Part shown: piece by piece, positions 23,858-31,826 of the stretch
How the letters are laid out: every line of letters starts with the position of its first letter
Numbering within the stretch: the first letter of the stretch is position 1
NCBI RefSeq assembly: GCF_014649755.1
Contig: NZ_BMTQ01000030.1
Coordinates: 1 to 37,338 of the forward strand
Direction: 5' to 3'
From: Streptomyces litmocidini
GTDB taxonomy: Bacteria > Actinomycetota > Actinomycetes > Streptomycetales > Streptomycetaceae
DNA length: 37,338 nucleotides
Translations under genes and position numbers: made by a program
Notes under the pieces: generated by a model
Seen by the model: the letters and a program-made list of their open reading frames with translations, nothing else
What the model was told of the DNA's origin: nothing
Databases searched by the model: none

Positions 23858-25119
23858 ACCACCGTGCCGTCCGCCGACACGCCGCCTCCCTCCTCGCCCT
23901 GCTCGCGGCCCTGCTGCTCGCCGTGGCCGGCCCGGCGGTCCAGGGCCACACCTCCGCCGGGAGCACCCGTCCGGGCGCCGCCGCGCCGCCCGTCACCGTC
24001 ACCTTCCGCACGGTCCCGGCGGTGCCGGGCGTCCGGCTGGTCTTCGCCGGTGCCGCGCTCGTCACGGGCGCGGACGGCACCGCCTCGTACACCGGCGCCC
24101 GTACCGCGGCCCCCCAGTCGCTGCGGCTGCTCGACACCTCCGTCGACACCCCGGACGCCCGCTACCGCTTCACCCGCTGGGCCGGCCAGCGAGACCCGGA
24201 CCAGACGTTCCGGCCCCGGGTCGACGGGCTGCCGCTGCGCGCCGACTACACCGTCACGGCCGGGTTCACCGCGCGGTACCCGGTGACCGCCTCCTTCACC
24301 GACCAGCACGGCACGCCCCTGGACCGGTCCCTGATCTCCGCGGCGAAGGTCAGGGGATCCGACGCCCGCGTCACCGACCTGGCCGTGACCGGCACCACCT
24401 GGCTGGACGGCGTCCAGCCCGTCTTCCGCGACAGCCGCCTGACGCCCGTCCCGGTCGACTACACCCTGCGCAGCCTCGTCTACGACGGCGCCGAGATCGC
24501 CGGCGGCGAACGGCAGGCCTTCCGGCCCGGCACCGACCGGCACCTGACGTTCACCGGCAACTTCCACGACCTGACCGTCACCGCCCACGACGCGCTGTTC
24601 GGCTCCGCGACCGGCGGCGAGGCCACCGTGACGGGCCCCGGCGGCAAGGTCCGGACCGTGGCCCTCGGGCCGGACCACACCGCCGTCCTGGCCCATCTGC
24701 CGCGCGGCCGGTACACCGTCGGGGTCAAGGCCCCCGGTGGCGGCACGAGCCCGCGCGAGATCCAGCTGTCCCAGGCGGTCACGGCCGACGTGACGGTGGT
24801 CAGCCGGGCCGACGTGCTCGTCCTCGGCGGCGCCGTACTGCTGCTGGTCGGGCTGCCGGTCGCGGTCCGGCTGGGACTCCGGCGTCGGGCCCGCCGCACC
24901 GCCACGGGCCCGACGCCCGACACCGGAGCCCGACAGGCCGGCCCCGACGCCGAAGACCGACGCGCCACCCTTGACACCGAAGCGCGACACGGGTCCACCG
25001 GGCCGCGCGGGCACGGAACACCGGGAGAGGGGGCGCCGGCGCACCGGCCCGAGCGGCCGGAAGAGGAGGCGGGGGAAACACCCGCCACGCCCCCACGGCC
25101 CGGAGCGACGGCCCGATGA
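23854..25119 (+). CDS. Exported, membrane-anchored protein of unknown function
   Basis: I do not recognise this 421-aa protein. It starts with GTG (23854) overlapping the previous stop (GTGA), with AAGGGA upstream. Visible parts: a signal peptide (NHRAVRRHAASLLALLAALLLAVAG), a beta-rich ectodomain of about 280 residues with Thr/Val/Asp-rich strands reminiscent of stacked Ig-like or carboxypeptidase-regulatory-like modules (VTVTFRTVPAVPGVRLVF..., TVTAHDALFGSATGGEATVTGPGG...LPRGRYTVGVKAPGGG), one helix at about 320-342, an RRRARR stop-transfer, and a charged disordered tail. The LPRGRYTV-like ending is typical of small sugar-binding or prealbumin-like folds. It may be the acceptor or scaffold for the neighbouring glycosyltransferases; that is inference from the operon only. 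Confidence 0.88.
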   Translation: MNHRAVRRHAASLLALLAALLLAVAGPAVQGHTSAGSTRPGAAAPPVTVTFRTVPAVPGVRLVFAGAALVTGADGTASYTGARTAAPQSLRLLDTSVDTPDARYRFTRWAGQRDPDQTFRPRVDGLPLRADYTVTAGFTARYPVTASFTDQHGTPLDRSLISAAKVRGSDARVTDLAVTGTTWLDGVQPVFRDSRLTPVPVDYTLRSLVYDGAEIAGGERQAFRPGTDRHLTFTGNFHDLTVTAHDALFGSATGGEATVTGPGGKVRTVALGPDHTAVLAHLPRGRYTVGVKAPGGGTSPREIQLSQAVTADVTVVSRADVLVLGGAVLLLVGLPVAVRLGLRRRARRTATGPTPDTGARQAGPDAEDRRATLDTEARHGSTGPRGHGTPGEGAPAHRPERPEEEAGETPATPPRPGATAR

Positions 25120-26345
25120 GACTGTTCTGGGCCCTCCTCGCCGCGCTCGCCCTGTGTCTGCCGGGCAGCGGTACGGGGTCCGCCGCCGCCCGCCCCACCG
25201 GCGCGTCCGCCGACGACGTGTCCCGTCCGCCGCTGCTCGCCTACTACTACCAGTGGTTCAGCCCCGGTTCCTGGCAGCGGGCCAAGACCGACCTGCCGCT
25301 CGCCGGGGCCTACTCCAGCGACGACGCGCGGGTGATCGACCGCCAGATCACCGAGGCGAAAGCCGCCGGCATCGACGGGTTCATCGTCGGGTGGAAGCAC
25401 GGCACCGTGAACGACCGTCGGCTGGGCGAGCTCGTCGCCGCCGCCGAGGCCAGGGACTTCAAGCTCGCCATGATCTACCAGAGCCTGGACTTCTACCGTC
25501 GCCCGCTGCCCGTCGGGCAGGTCGCCGCCGACTTCGAGTACTTCCGCGACCACTTCGCCGGCAGCCCCGCCATGCTGCGCGTCGGCGGCCGCCCGCTGAC
25601 CGTGTGGAGCGGCACCTGGAGCTACTCGCACGACGACGTCGCCCGCGTCACCTCCGCCGTCCGCGGCGAACTGCGGGTCCTGGCCAGCGAGAAGAACGTC
25701 GCCGGCTACCGGAGGATCGCCGACGTCACCGACGGGGACGCCTACTACTGGTCCTCCGCCGACCCCGAGACCACCCCCGGCTACGCCGACAAGCTCGTGG
25801 ACATGGGGCGGGCGGTGCACGCCGACCACAAGATCTGGCTGGCTCCCTGCGCACCCGGCTTCGACGCCCGGCTCGTCGGGGGCACCAGGCCCGTCCCCCG
25901 CCGGGACGGCGCGACCCTGGCCGCCGAGTACTCCGCCGCGCTCCGGTCCTCGCCGGACGCCATCGGGCTGATCAGCTGGAACGAGTTCTCCGAGAACACC
26001 CACGTCGAGCCCTCCCGCGACCACGGGGACCGCTACCTGCAGGTGCTGCGCGGTCTGCGCGGCGTCCCCGCGACCGTCCCGTACGGGAACAGCGCCGCCC
26101 CGGCCCGGAACGCCCAGCGCCGGTCCGTCCCCGAGCCGGGCGTCTTCCCCGGCCTCTGGGCGTTCGTCGGCCTGGCCGTCCCCGTGCTGCTGATCGCCCC
26201 GCTCGCGGCGCGCCGCCCGCGCGCGGGACGGCCCGGGCCCGCCCCGGCCGGGCGGACCCGGGCCGGCGCGGTCCCGGGGCGGGCGGTCAGCAGGTCACCG
26301 GGACCGAGCGCCCGGCGGTGTTCCCGGCCAGGTCGCGCGCCCTGA
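25116..26345 (+). CDS. Membrane-anchored GH99/WbsX-like glycosidase
   Basis: The 409-aa protein has a signal peptide (MRLFWALLAALALCLPG), a catalytic domain and a C-terminal helix at about 345-367 followed by AARRPRAGR. Motifs fit GH99-like (endo-alpha-mannanase/WbsX) TIM barrels: the opening LLAYYYQWFSPGSW, AGIDGFIVGWKHG, and the strongly conserved ending ISWNEFSENTHVEPS...GDRYLQ with acidic residues placed for catalysis. It would cut glycans outside the membrane, plausibly a mannan-like polymer, given the mannosyltransferase-type neighbours. The ATG overlaps the previous stop (ATGA 25116-25119). The last 59 nt overlap the opposite-strand phosphatase gene. Family placement is confident at the clan level, less so for the exact linkage. 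Confidence 0.88.
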   Translation: MRLFWALLAALALCLPGSGTGSAAARPTGASADDVSRPPLLAYYYQWFSPGSWQRAKTDLPLAGAYSSDDARVIDRQITEAKAAGIDGFIVGWKHGTVNDRRLGELVAAAEARDFKLAMIYQSLDFYRRPLPVGQVAADFEYFRDHFAGSPAMLRVGGRPLTVWSGTWSYSHDDVARVTSAVRGELRVLASEKNVAGYRRIADVTDGDAYYWSSADPETTPGYADKLVDMGRAVHADHKIWLAPCAPGFDARLVGGTRPVPRRDGATLAAEYSAALRSSPDAIGLISWNEFSENTHVEPSRDHGDRYLQVLRGLRGVPATVPYGNSAAPARNAQRRSVPEPGVFPGLWAFVGLAVPVLLIAPLAARRPRAGRPGPAPAGRTRAGAVPGRAVSRSPGPSARRCSRPGRAP

Positions 26346-28071
26346 CCTCGTAGGTGTACGGGGCCGGGCACACGGCCGTCTTGTCGCTGAACGCGCGCAG
26401 CTCCCGGGGGACCGTCGCCAGGTACGTGCCGTTGCGGTACACGTCGTACGCCGCGACCTGCCGGTTGTCGGTGGCGGCGCCCCAGGCGAGCTGCATGGTG
26501 GTCGAGCCGGAGCGGGTCACGGTCAGCGCGGAGGGCGCGGACGGCGCGGTGCCGTCGGCGGAGAAGTCGTAGGTCTGCGCGTCGAACGTGTTGCCGAGGG
26601 AGTCCGTGGGCGTCACCGTCAGCGTCGAACCGTTGACCGAGACCAGGAGGAAGTGGTGGACGTTGGCGTCGGAGGCGGGGACCGGCGTGGAGGAGGGGCA
26701 GCGCTTGCCGGCGTTGGAGCTGTAGGACCAGCCGAGGGCGTACGCGTCCGTCGGGTCGCAGCCGTGGCCGCCGACCGAGCTGAGCTTGGCTCCGCCGCCG
26801 CCGGTCGTGTAGCTCGGCACGCCGCCGGGCGGGGCCACGTTGCGCTGGTAGATGTGGGCGTGGCCGTTGAAGACCAGGTTCACGCCGTTGTCGTGGAGCA
26901 GCTGTTCCAGGGTGCCGGTGCTGCCCGGGTTGTTCTTCAGGTACTCGTCGTCGGGCTCGGTCGGGTCGTCGGAGCGCAGCGGGAAGTGGAACGCGGCCAC
27001 CTTGACGCCGCCGGGGTGGGCGGCCAGGTCCTGCTGGAGCCACTGGTACTCGGCCGAGGTGGTGGCCCAGTGGGCGGCCGCGTCCACCTGGTAGACGGCG
27101 CAGTGGTCGGTGCCCTCGCAGTTGTTCCCGTCCGCGGTCCCGGTGTTGGTGTCGCTCCAGGACGCGTCGAGCACGTAGAACCGCACGCCGCCGCTGGTGA
27201 AGGCGTAGTACGTCGTGGGGTAGGACGCCGGGGTGCTGCCGAAGAACGACGGGTAGCCGACCTGGGAGTAGACGCCGTTCGAGGCGGCGGTGACGGTGCT
27301 CTCCGGCCAGGTCAGCAGGAGGGTGGAGGTGCGGCCGTGGTTGCCGTTGAGGGCGAACATCGGCACCTTCTGGCCGGGCGCGGCGTAGTACTCCGGCGCG
27401 AAGACGCCGCTGATGTTGACGCCGGACTGCTGGAGGTCGCCGTAGTTGGTCGGGCTGCCGCTGGGGTAGGCCACGTCGCCGGTGGAGACCGTGAAGCGGG
27501 CACCGCTGGCAGCCAGGCGGGACAGCACGTTGGCCTGGTCCTGGTTGACCGCACCGCTGTTGACGCCGTTGCTGGTGGTGTCGCCCCAGTCGCCGAGCAC
27601 GGCGAACGTGAAGGGCGCCGACGAGCCGCCCGGCACCATCGTGGTGAACGAGGGCGAGGGGTTGGTGCCGAGCAGGTCGATGGGCGTGGCGTCCCCGGTG
27701 TAGACCCGGTAGCAGTACGGGGTGTCGGGGCTGAGGTTCGGCACGGTCACCGAGTTGCTGTACTCGGTGAGGCCGTTGACGGTCATGGTGGTGCCGAGCG
27801 TGGCGGCGGTGGCCGTGTTGGCCGTGCAGTTGCCGAGCGGCCCGTACTTCACGGTCTGCCGACTGCGGGTGGTGGTCGCCCACGTCACCCGGACGGAGGT
27901 GGTCGTCAGATCCGTCAGGTAGGGGGCCCGGGTGAGCACCGGGGAGGCGCCGGGCAGGTCGGCGTGGGCAGCGGTGGGCGAGCCGAGGGCCGCCGACAGG
28001 GCGCCGAGCGTCACGGCGGCGCCGGCGAGGCGGAGGCCTCGGCGGCGCCCGGCGGATGCGAGCACAGGCAT
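26287..28071 (-). CDS. Secreted purple-acid-phosphatase-like metallophosphoesterase with FN3 domains
   Basis: The 594-aa exported protein has a signal peptide (RRRGLRLAGAAVTLGALSAALG, Ala-rich cleavage site), an N-terminal fibronectin-like domain typical of purple acid phosphatases (APYLTDLTTTSVRVTWATT), a binuclear metallophosphoesterase core with all five blocks (GDWGD, GDVAYPSG, NGNHG, AAFHFPLR, GHAHIYQR), and a C-terminal FN3 domain (about 500-594, APSAPSALTVTRSGSTTMQLAW). It should release phosphate from organic phosphomonoesters outside the cell. The ATG at 28071 is chosen because AAAGGA lies 8 nt upstream and the signal peptide starts there. Its last 59 nt are antisense to the end of the GH99-like gene. 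Confidence 0.94.
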   Translation of the reverse strand: MPVLASAGRRRGLRLAGAAVTLGALSAALGSPTAAHADLPGASPVLTRAPYLTDLTTTSVRVTWATTTRSRQTVKYGPLGNCTANTATAATLGTTMTVNGLTEYSNSVTVPNLSPDTPYCYRVYTGDATPIDLLGTNPSPSFTTMVPGGSSAPFTFAVLGDWGDTTSNGVNSGAVNQDQANVLSRLAASGARFTVSTGDVAYPSGSPTNYGDLQQSGVNISGVFAPEYYAAPGQKVPMFALNGNHGRTSTLLLTWPESTVTAASNGVYSQVGYPSFFGSTPASYPTTYYAFTSGGVRFYVLDASWSDTNTGTADGNNCEGTDHCAVYQVDAAAHWATTSAEYQWLQQDLAAHPGGVKVAAFHFPLRSDDPTEPDDEYLKNNPGSTGTLEQLLHDNGVNLVFNGHAHIYQRNVAPPGGVPSYTTGGGGAKLSSVGGHGCDPTDAYALGWSYSSNAGKRCPSSTPVPASDANVHHFLLVSVNGSTLTVTPTDSLGNTFDAQTYDFSADGTAPSAPSALTVTRSGSTTMQLAWGAATDNRQVAAYDVYRNGTYLATVPRELRAFSDKTAVCPAPYTYEVRARDLAGNTAGRSVPVTC

Positions 28072-28310
28072 GGCACGGGTCCTTTCAGCCTCCGCTGCGG
28101 CCGGTCGAGGGCGTCGGCCAGGAGGCGGGGGGCGGAGGCACCTTCGGGAACGTAAGGGCGGCCGGGGGGCGGGGCGGACCGGCGCGGCCGGACCGGGCTG
28201 TCCGGGCCGCCGCATTCACTCGGTCGAGGTCCGTGGTGTGCTCCGCTCGGGCGACGAGGCGTGTCCTTCCGTCTCGCCGCCCGTCCGGTGCGGGAAGAAG
28301 GGAGCGGACC

Positions 28311-29495
28311 ATGCGCTCCCGCACCCGTGCCGGGGGTCGCCCGATCGCCGCCCCTTTGGAGGCCCCCGTGCCGGCACGCGACTCCCAGGAAGCCCCCCGC
28401 CGACGGTCCGTCGGACGGCTCCGCGCCGCCCTGGCCGCCGCGGTCGTCGCCGCCGCGACGGCCGTGCCCGTCGCACCCGCCGCCGCGGCGGCGCCGCACG
28501 ACGACGCGCCGGCGGCCGGCCGCGCCTACGTGGCCAACGCCACCGCCAGGACCGTGTCGTTCCTCGACCTCGACGACCGGGTCGTCACCCGCACCGTGGC
28601 CGTGCCGTCGGGCGCGGTCGACGTGGCCGTCTCCCGGCAGCGGCACCGCGCCTTCGTGACCGGCGGCAGCGGCTCGCACACCGTCGCGGTCCTCGACACC
28701 GAGCGGGCCAGGGTGGTCCGCACCATCCGGGTCGGCGCCCGGCCCGAGGGCGTCGCCGTCAGCCGCGACGGCCGCCGCGCCTACGTCACCAACGCCGACT
28801 CCGGGACCGTCTCGGTCATCGACGCCTTCCGCGGCCGGGTCGTGCGCACCGTCCGGGTCGGCTCGTTCCCCAAGGGCGTGGCGGTCTCCCCCGACGGGCG
28901 CCGCGTCTACGTCGCCAACCTGCTGTCCGGCAGCGTGTCGATCATCGACACGCACCGCGACCGGGTCGTGGCGACCGTACCGCTGGGGACCCGTACCGCC
29001 GCCTACGACGTGGCCGTCAGTCCGGACGGCGCCCTGGCGTACGTGAGCACGGGGAACGGGGCCGACTACGTGTCCGTCATCGACACCCGCGCGGCCACCG
29101 TCCTCGACGCGGTGCCGGTCGAGGCCGGCGCGGAGTCGCTGGCCGTGGCGCCCGACGGGTCGTCGGTGTACGTGTCCTCCGGCTTCGGCAACGAGGAGGT
29201 GTCGGTCATCGACACCGAAGTCGGCGTCGTGGCGCGCGGTTTCCGCGTTCCCGGCGGCGCGGAGGGCCTCGCGCTGGGCCACGGGGGCCGGCAGATGTAC
29301 GTGGCCACCGGGCTCGGCTCGCGCTCCACGGTCTACGTCGACACGGAGACCGACCGGATCATGGGCTCGACGACGGTCGGCACCGGGCCGATGAGCGTGG
29401 CCGTCGAGTACGAGCCGGAGCCGGTGGCCTCCCGGGCCGGTGCCGAGCGGCACGTCCACTGGAAGACGGGCCGGAAGGGGTCCGAAGCGCGCTGA
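28311..29495 (+). CDS. Secreted YVTN-family beta-propeller protein
   Basis: The 394-aa protein is built from about seven repeats of the YVTN/surface-layer beta-propeller type (AYVTNADSGTVSVIDAFRGRVVRTVRVGSFPKGVAVSPDG-like units of 40-45 residues, paraphrased). The N-terminus has a long n-region with RRRSVGRLRAAL followed by an Ala/Val hydrophobic stretch, so it is exported and may use the Tat route. The ATG at 28311 follows GAAGAAGGGA at a normal distance. Such propellers bind ligands or partner proteins at the cell surface; no enzymatic residues are evident. It diverges from the phosphatase gene with 239 bp between starts, in which I see no clear promoter. Confidence 0.92.
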   Translation: MRSRTRAGGRPIAAPLEAPVPARDSQEAPRRRSVGRLRAALAAAVVAAATAVPVAPAAAAAPHDDAPAAGRAYVANATARTVSFLDLDDRVVTRTVAVPSGAVDVAVSRQRHRAFVTGGSGSHTVAVLDTERARVVRTIRVGARPEGVAVSRDGRRAYVTNADSGTVSVIDAFRGRVVRTVRVGSFPKGVAVSPDGRRVYVANLLSGSVSIIDTHRDRVVATVPLGTRTAAYDVAVSPDGALAYVSTGNGADYVSVIDTRAATVLDAVPVEAGAESLAVAPDGSSVYVSSGFGNEEVSVIDTEVGVVARGFRVPGGAEGLALGHGGRQMYVATGLGSRSTVYVDTETDRIMGSTTVGTGPMSVAVEYEPEPVASRAGAERHVHWKTGRKGSEAR

Positions 29496-29541
29496 CGGCA
29501 CGCGCGGGGCCGTGACGAACGGTCCCCGCCGTTCCTGTTCC

Positions 29542-29577
29542 TTCCTCCCGCACGCGTCTCCTTTCCTCCCGCACGCG
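29542..29577. repeat. 15-bp direct repeat upstream of the P450 gene
   Basis: TTCCTCCCGCACGCG occurs at 29542-29556 and 29563-29577 (period 21 bp, two helical turns), followed by three GCGTC units. The helical phasing would suit a regulator site, but it lies about 75 bp upstream of the P450 -10 box and may be chance. Confidence 0.5.
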
Positions 29578-29646
29578 CCGCGTCGCGTCGCGTCGATCAC
29601 AGGTGATGCCTCGCACACCCCGACCGGTGCGCACCCGTTCGCGTGC

Positions 29647-29652
29647 TAGCGT
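29647..29652 (+). promoter_or_regulatory. -10 box TAGCGT implying a leaderless P450 transcript
   Basis: TAGCGT ends 8 nt before the GTG at 29661, the spacing at which transcription would begin at the start codon itself. No strong -35 box is visible. It supports GTG 29661 over the in-frame GTG at 29643, which lies upstream of the box. Confidence 0.5.
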
Positions 29653-29660
29653 CCGCCACC

Positions 29661-31007
29661 GTGACATCCGCCCCTGACCTGGCCCCGTCCCCTTCCGGTA
29701 CGGCCGCCGCCTGCCCCTACGGGCACGCGGCTCCGTCGCCGGTCCCGGGGACGGGTCGGCGGGTCCCCCTCGGGCCGCTCGACCTGTTCGACGAGGGCTT
29801 CGTCCGCGACCCGCACCCCTGGCTGGACCGCCTGCGGTCCGACGCGCCGGTCCACCGTGACGCCGCCACCGGGCTGTGGCTCGTCAGCCGGTACGAGGAC
29901 ATCCGCCGGGTCCTGCTCGACCCGGCCGCCTTCCGGCCGGACAACGCCCAGCGGGCGGTCACGCCCCTGGGCGTTCCCGCGCTGCGGCTGCTGGCCCGGG
30001 CGGGCTTCCGGCTGGGCCCCGCGCTCGCCGACAACGCCTCCGACAGCCATCCGGGACTGCGCCGCGTCGTCACGCGGTTCTTCAACGCCCGGCGGGTGGC
30101 GGCCGCGGTCCCGGTCACCGAGCGGATCGCCGAAGAGCTGCTCACGACGGTACGGGCGGAACTCGACACCACCGGCCGGAGCGACCTCTTCCGCGCGTAC
30201 GCGCACACCCTGCCCTGCCGGGTGATGATGGAGGTCCTCGGCATCGAGGGGCTCGACGCCGCCGCGCTGACGCGCTGGAGCGACGCCTCGCTGGAACTCT
30301 TCTGGGGGCGCCCCTCCCCGGACCGTCAGCTCGAACTGGCCGCGCTGGTCGCGGAGTTCCACGAGTGGCTCACGGAGCTCGTGGGCGACCGGACCGCGCC
30401 GGCGGACGGCTTCGTCGGTGCGCTGGCCCGTCACCGCCTGCCCGACGGGAAGCCGACCGATCCGCGGACCGTGGTCAGCGCGTGCTTCTTCGTCTTCGTC
30501 GCCGGACAGTCCACGACCGGCCAGCTCATCTCCACCGTCCTTCGCCGCGCCCTCGCCGAACCGGGGACCTGGCGACGGTCGGCCCACGAGGAGGGCTCGG
30601 CCGAGAAGTGGGTCGAGGAAGTACTGCGGCGGGAACCTCCCGTCACCTCGTGGCGCCGGGTGACCGCTCGACCGGTGGAGCTGGGCGGCACCGAACTCCC
30701 CGCCGGTGCCGAGCTGTTGCTGATGCTCATGGGCGGCGGCTCCGACCCCGACGTCTTCGACGACCCCGGGCGGATGCTTCCCGGCCGCGCGAACAGCCGC
30801 CACCACCTCGCCTTCGGCCTGGGCCGCCACCGCTGCCCGGGGGCTTCCCTGGCGCGCACGGAGGCGGCCGTGGCCCTCCGCGCGGCCGCCCGCCGCCTGC
30901 CCGCCCTCCGGCTCTCCCCCGACGCGGCCCGGGCACCCACCCTCGGACTGCTGTCCTTCCGCGCCCCGCTGCGGGTCCCGGTCGAAGAGCCGCCACGGAC
31001 GTCCTGA
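29661..31007 (+). CDS. Cytochrome P450 with an atypical I-helix
   Basis: The 448-aa bacterial class I P450 has the heme ligand Cys392 in AFGLGRHRCPG and ExxR as EEVLRRE. The I-helix has AGQSTTG (281-287) where most P450s have AG-x-(D/E)-T-T, so the usual acid is Ser284 while Thr285 is kept. This acid normally helps oxygen activation; loss is seen in P450s with changed chemistry, so function may differ from simple hydroxylation. An N-terminal extension of about 40 residues rich in Pro/Ala (TSAPDLAPSPSGTAA) contains a CPYGHAAP motif. The start follows a leaderless-type promoter. No ferredoxin gene is adjacent. Substrate unknown; distance from the PKS-NRPS (22 kb) makes a shared pathway doubtful. 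Confidence 0.93.
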   Translation: MTSAPDLAPSPSGTAAACPYGHAAPSPVPGTGRRVPLGPLDLFDEGFVRDPHPWLDRLRSDAPVHRDAATGLWLVSRYEDIRRVLLDPAAFRPDNAQRAVTPLGVPALRLLARAGFRLGPALADNASDSHPGLRRVVTRFFNARRVAAAVPVTERIAEELLTTVRAELDTTGRSDLFRAYAHTLPCRVMMEVLGIEGLDAAALTRWSDASLELFWGRPSPDRQLELAALVAEFHEWLTELVGDRTAPADGFVGALARHRLPDGKPTDPRTVVSACFFVFVAGQSTTGQLISTVLRRALAEPGTWRRSAHEEGSAEKWVEEVLRREPPVTSWRRVTARPVELGGTELPAGAELLLMLMGGGSDPDVFDDPGRMLPGRANSRHHLAFGLGRHRCPGASLARTEAAVALRAAARRLPALRLSPDAARAPTLGLLSFRAPLRVPVEEPPRTS

Positions 31008-31340
31008 AGGCCGTCGCCGGAAGGCGCAGGAGTTCGTGGCGGCCGGTCCGGAAGGCGGCGAGGAGCGCGATCTCCCCGTCGGTCCTCTTCCGTCCCTCCG
31101 AGGCCGCGTGGATGCGGCGCGCGCGACGGACGTCGGCCGGCAGGTGTCCGGCCGCCCCGGGGTGCACGGCGGCGCACATCGACCGGAGTGCTCCGGCCGG
31201 CCGGAGCATCGGGCCGGCGGGGAAGGTTCCCCGCTGCCGGCCGGAGCGGAAGGGACGGCCGGGTACGCGTACTCAGGTGCGGTTCCCCGGCCTCCTCCAT
31301 GCTGGGGCGCGAACGCCGAACCGCCTCAGGGGGCCTGCGC
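31008..31340. other. 333-bp gap after the P450: 20-bp palindrome and a coding-like antisense stretch
   Basis: A perfect palindrome at 31189-31208 (TGCTCCGGCC and its complement) could terminate the P450 transcript or act as an operator for the next ORF. On the minus strand, a frame beginning at ATG 31179 (MCAAVHPGAAG...) has G or C at 56 of its first 61 third positions, but it runs antisense into the P450 gene without a stop and has a poor ribosome site. It may be the remnant of a lost gene. Confidence 0.4.
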
Positions 31341-31646
31341 ATGGACCACGTTCTGCAGCTGCGCACCGCCACGCCTCGGGACCGCGACGGGATCCACGAA
31401 CTGCGCCACCGGGTGTACGCGGAGGAGCTCGGCCAGCATCCGGTGGATCCGTCGGGAAGGCTGAGCGACGGACTCGACGGGAACAGCGTCCGTCTCGTGG
31501 CCGCGCTGGGAGACCTGCTGGAGTCGATGGTCAAGCGGGGCGCCCGCGCCAAGGACGCCGGCCGGTGGCTGCCCGGCTCCGGCGGTCTCCTCGACCGGAT
31601 CGGCTCCCTTCTCGTCGCCCTGGCGGTGCTGTTGGTGCTGAAGTGA
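31341..31646 (+). pseudogene. Chimeric ORF: GNAT-like N-terminus fused to CdsA-like C-terminus
   Basis: This 101-aa ORF joins two unrelated families in frame. Residues 1 to about 52 (LRTATPRDRDGIHELRHRVYAEELGQ...) look like the start of a GNAT acyltransferase, with the RHRVYAEELGQ helix but no acetyl-CoA-binding motif. Residues about 57-101 (GDLLESMVKRGARAKDAGRW, then LPGSGGLLDRIGSLLVAL) match the C-terminal CDP-diacylglycerol synthase signature, with Asp replaced by Gly in DRxDS and no His in PGxGG. The join lies near base 31500 in GCGCTGGGAGACC. The best explanation is a deletion that fused two former neighbours; neither part could be an enzyme. AGGGGG precedes the ATG, so a small membrane-anchored peptide may still be made. 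Confidence 0.7.
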
Positions 31647-31704
31647 GCCTCGGGGCGGAGTGGGCCATGTGAGGGGACCGTCGAACGGGCCGCGCCCCGA
31701 CGCC

Positions 31705-31728
31705 CCGCCTGCCGCCTGCCGCCTGCCG
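31705..31728. repeat. Short tandem repeat (CCGCCTG, three copies)
   Basis: Three perfect CCGCCTG units plus CCG lie in the 180-bp gap between the chimeric ORF and the MFS gene. This is probably slippage; no gene or terminator is evident here. Confidence 0.7.
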
Positions 31729-31826
31729 AGGACCCCGTACGGGAGAAGGACGCCGTACCGGAAGCGGAAGGGCGACGCCGGCCCCGCGCTCCTCACACGG
31801 CCCCTCTCCACCGACAGGAACGCCCG

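Noticed and set aside
26653..28155. Plus-strand 500-codon frame opposite the purple-acid-phosphatase-like gene
   Set aside because: The phosphatase frame has all five metallophosphoesterase blocks, a signal peptide and FN3 domains. The opposite frame has no motif.
31705..31728. CCGCCTG repeat as a possible CRISPR or regulatory array
   Set aside because: The units are 7 bp with no spacers; simple slippage is sufficient.
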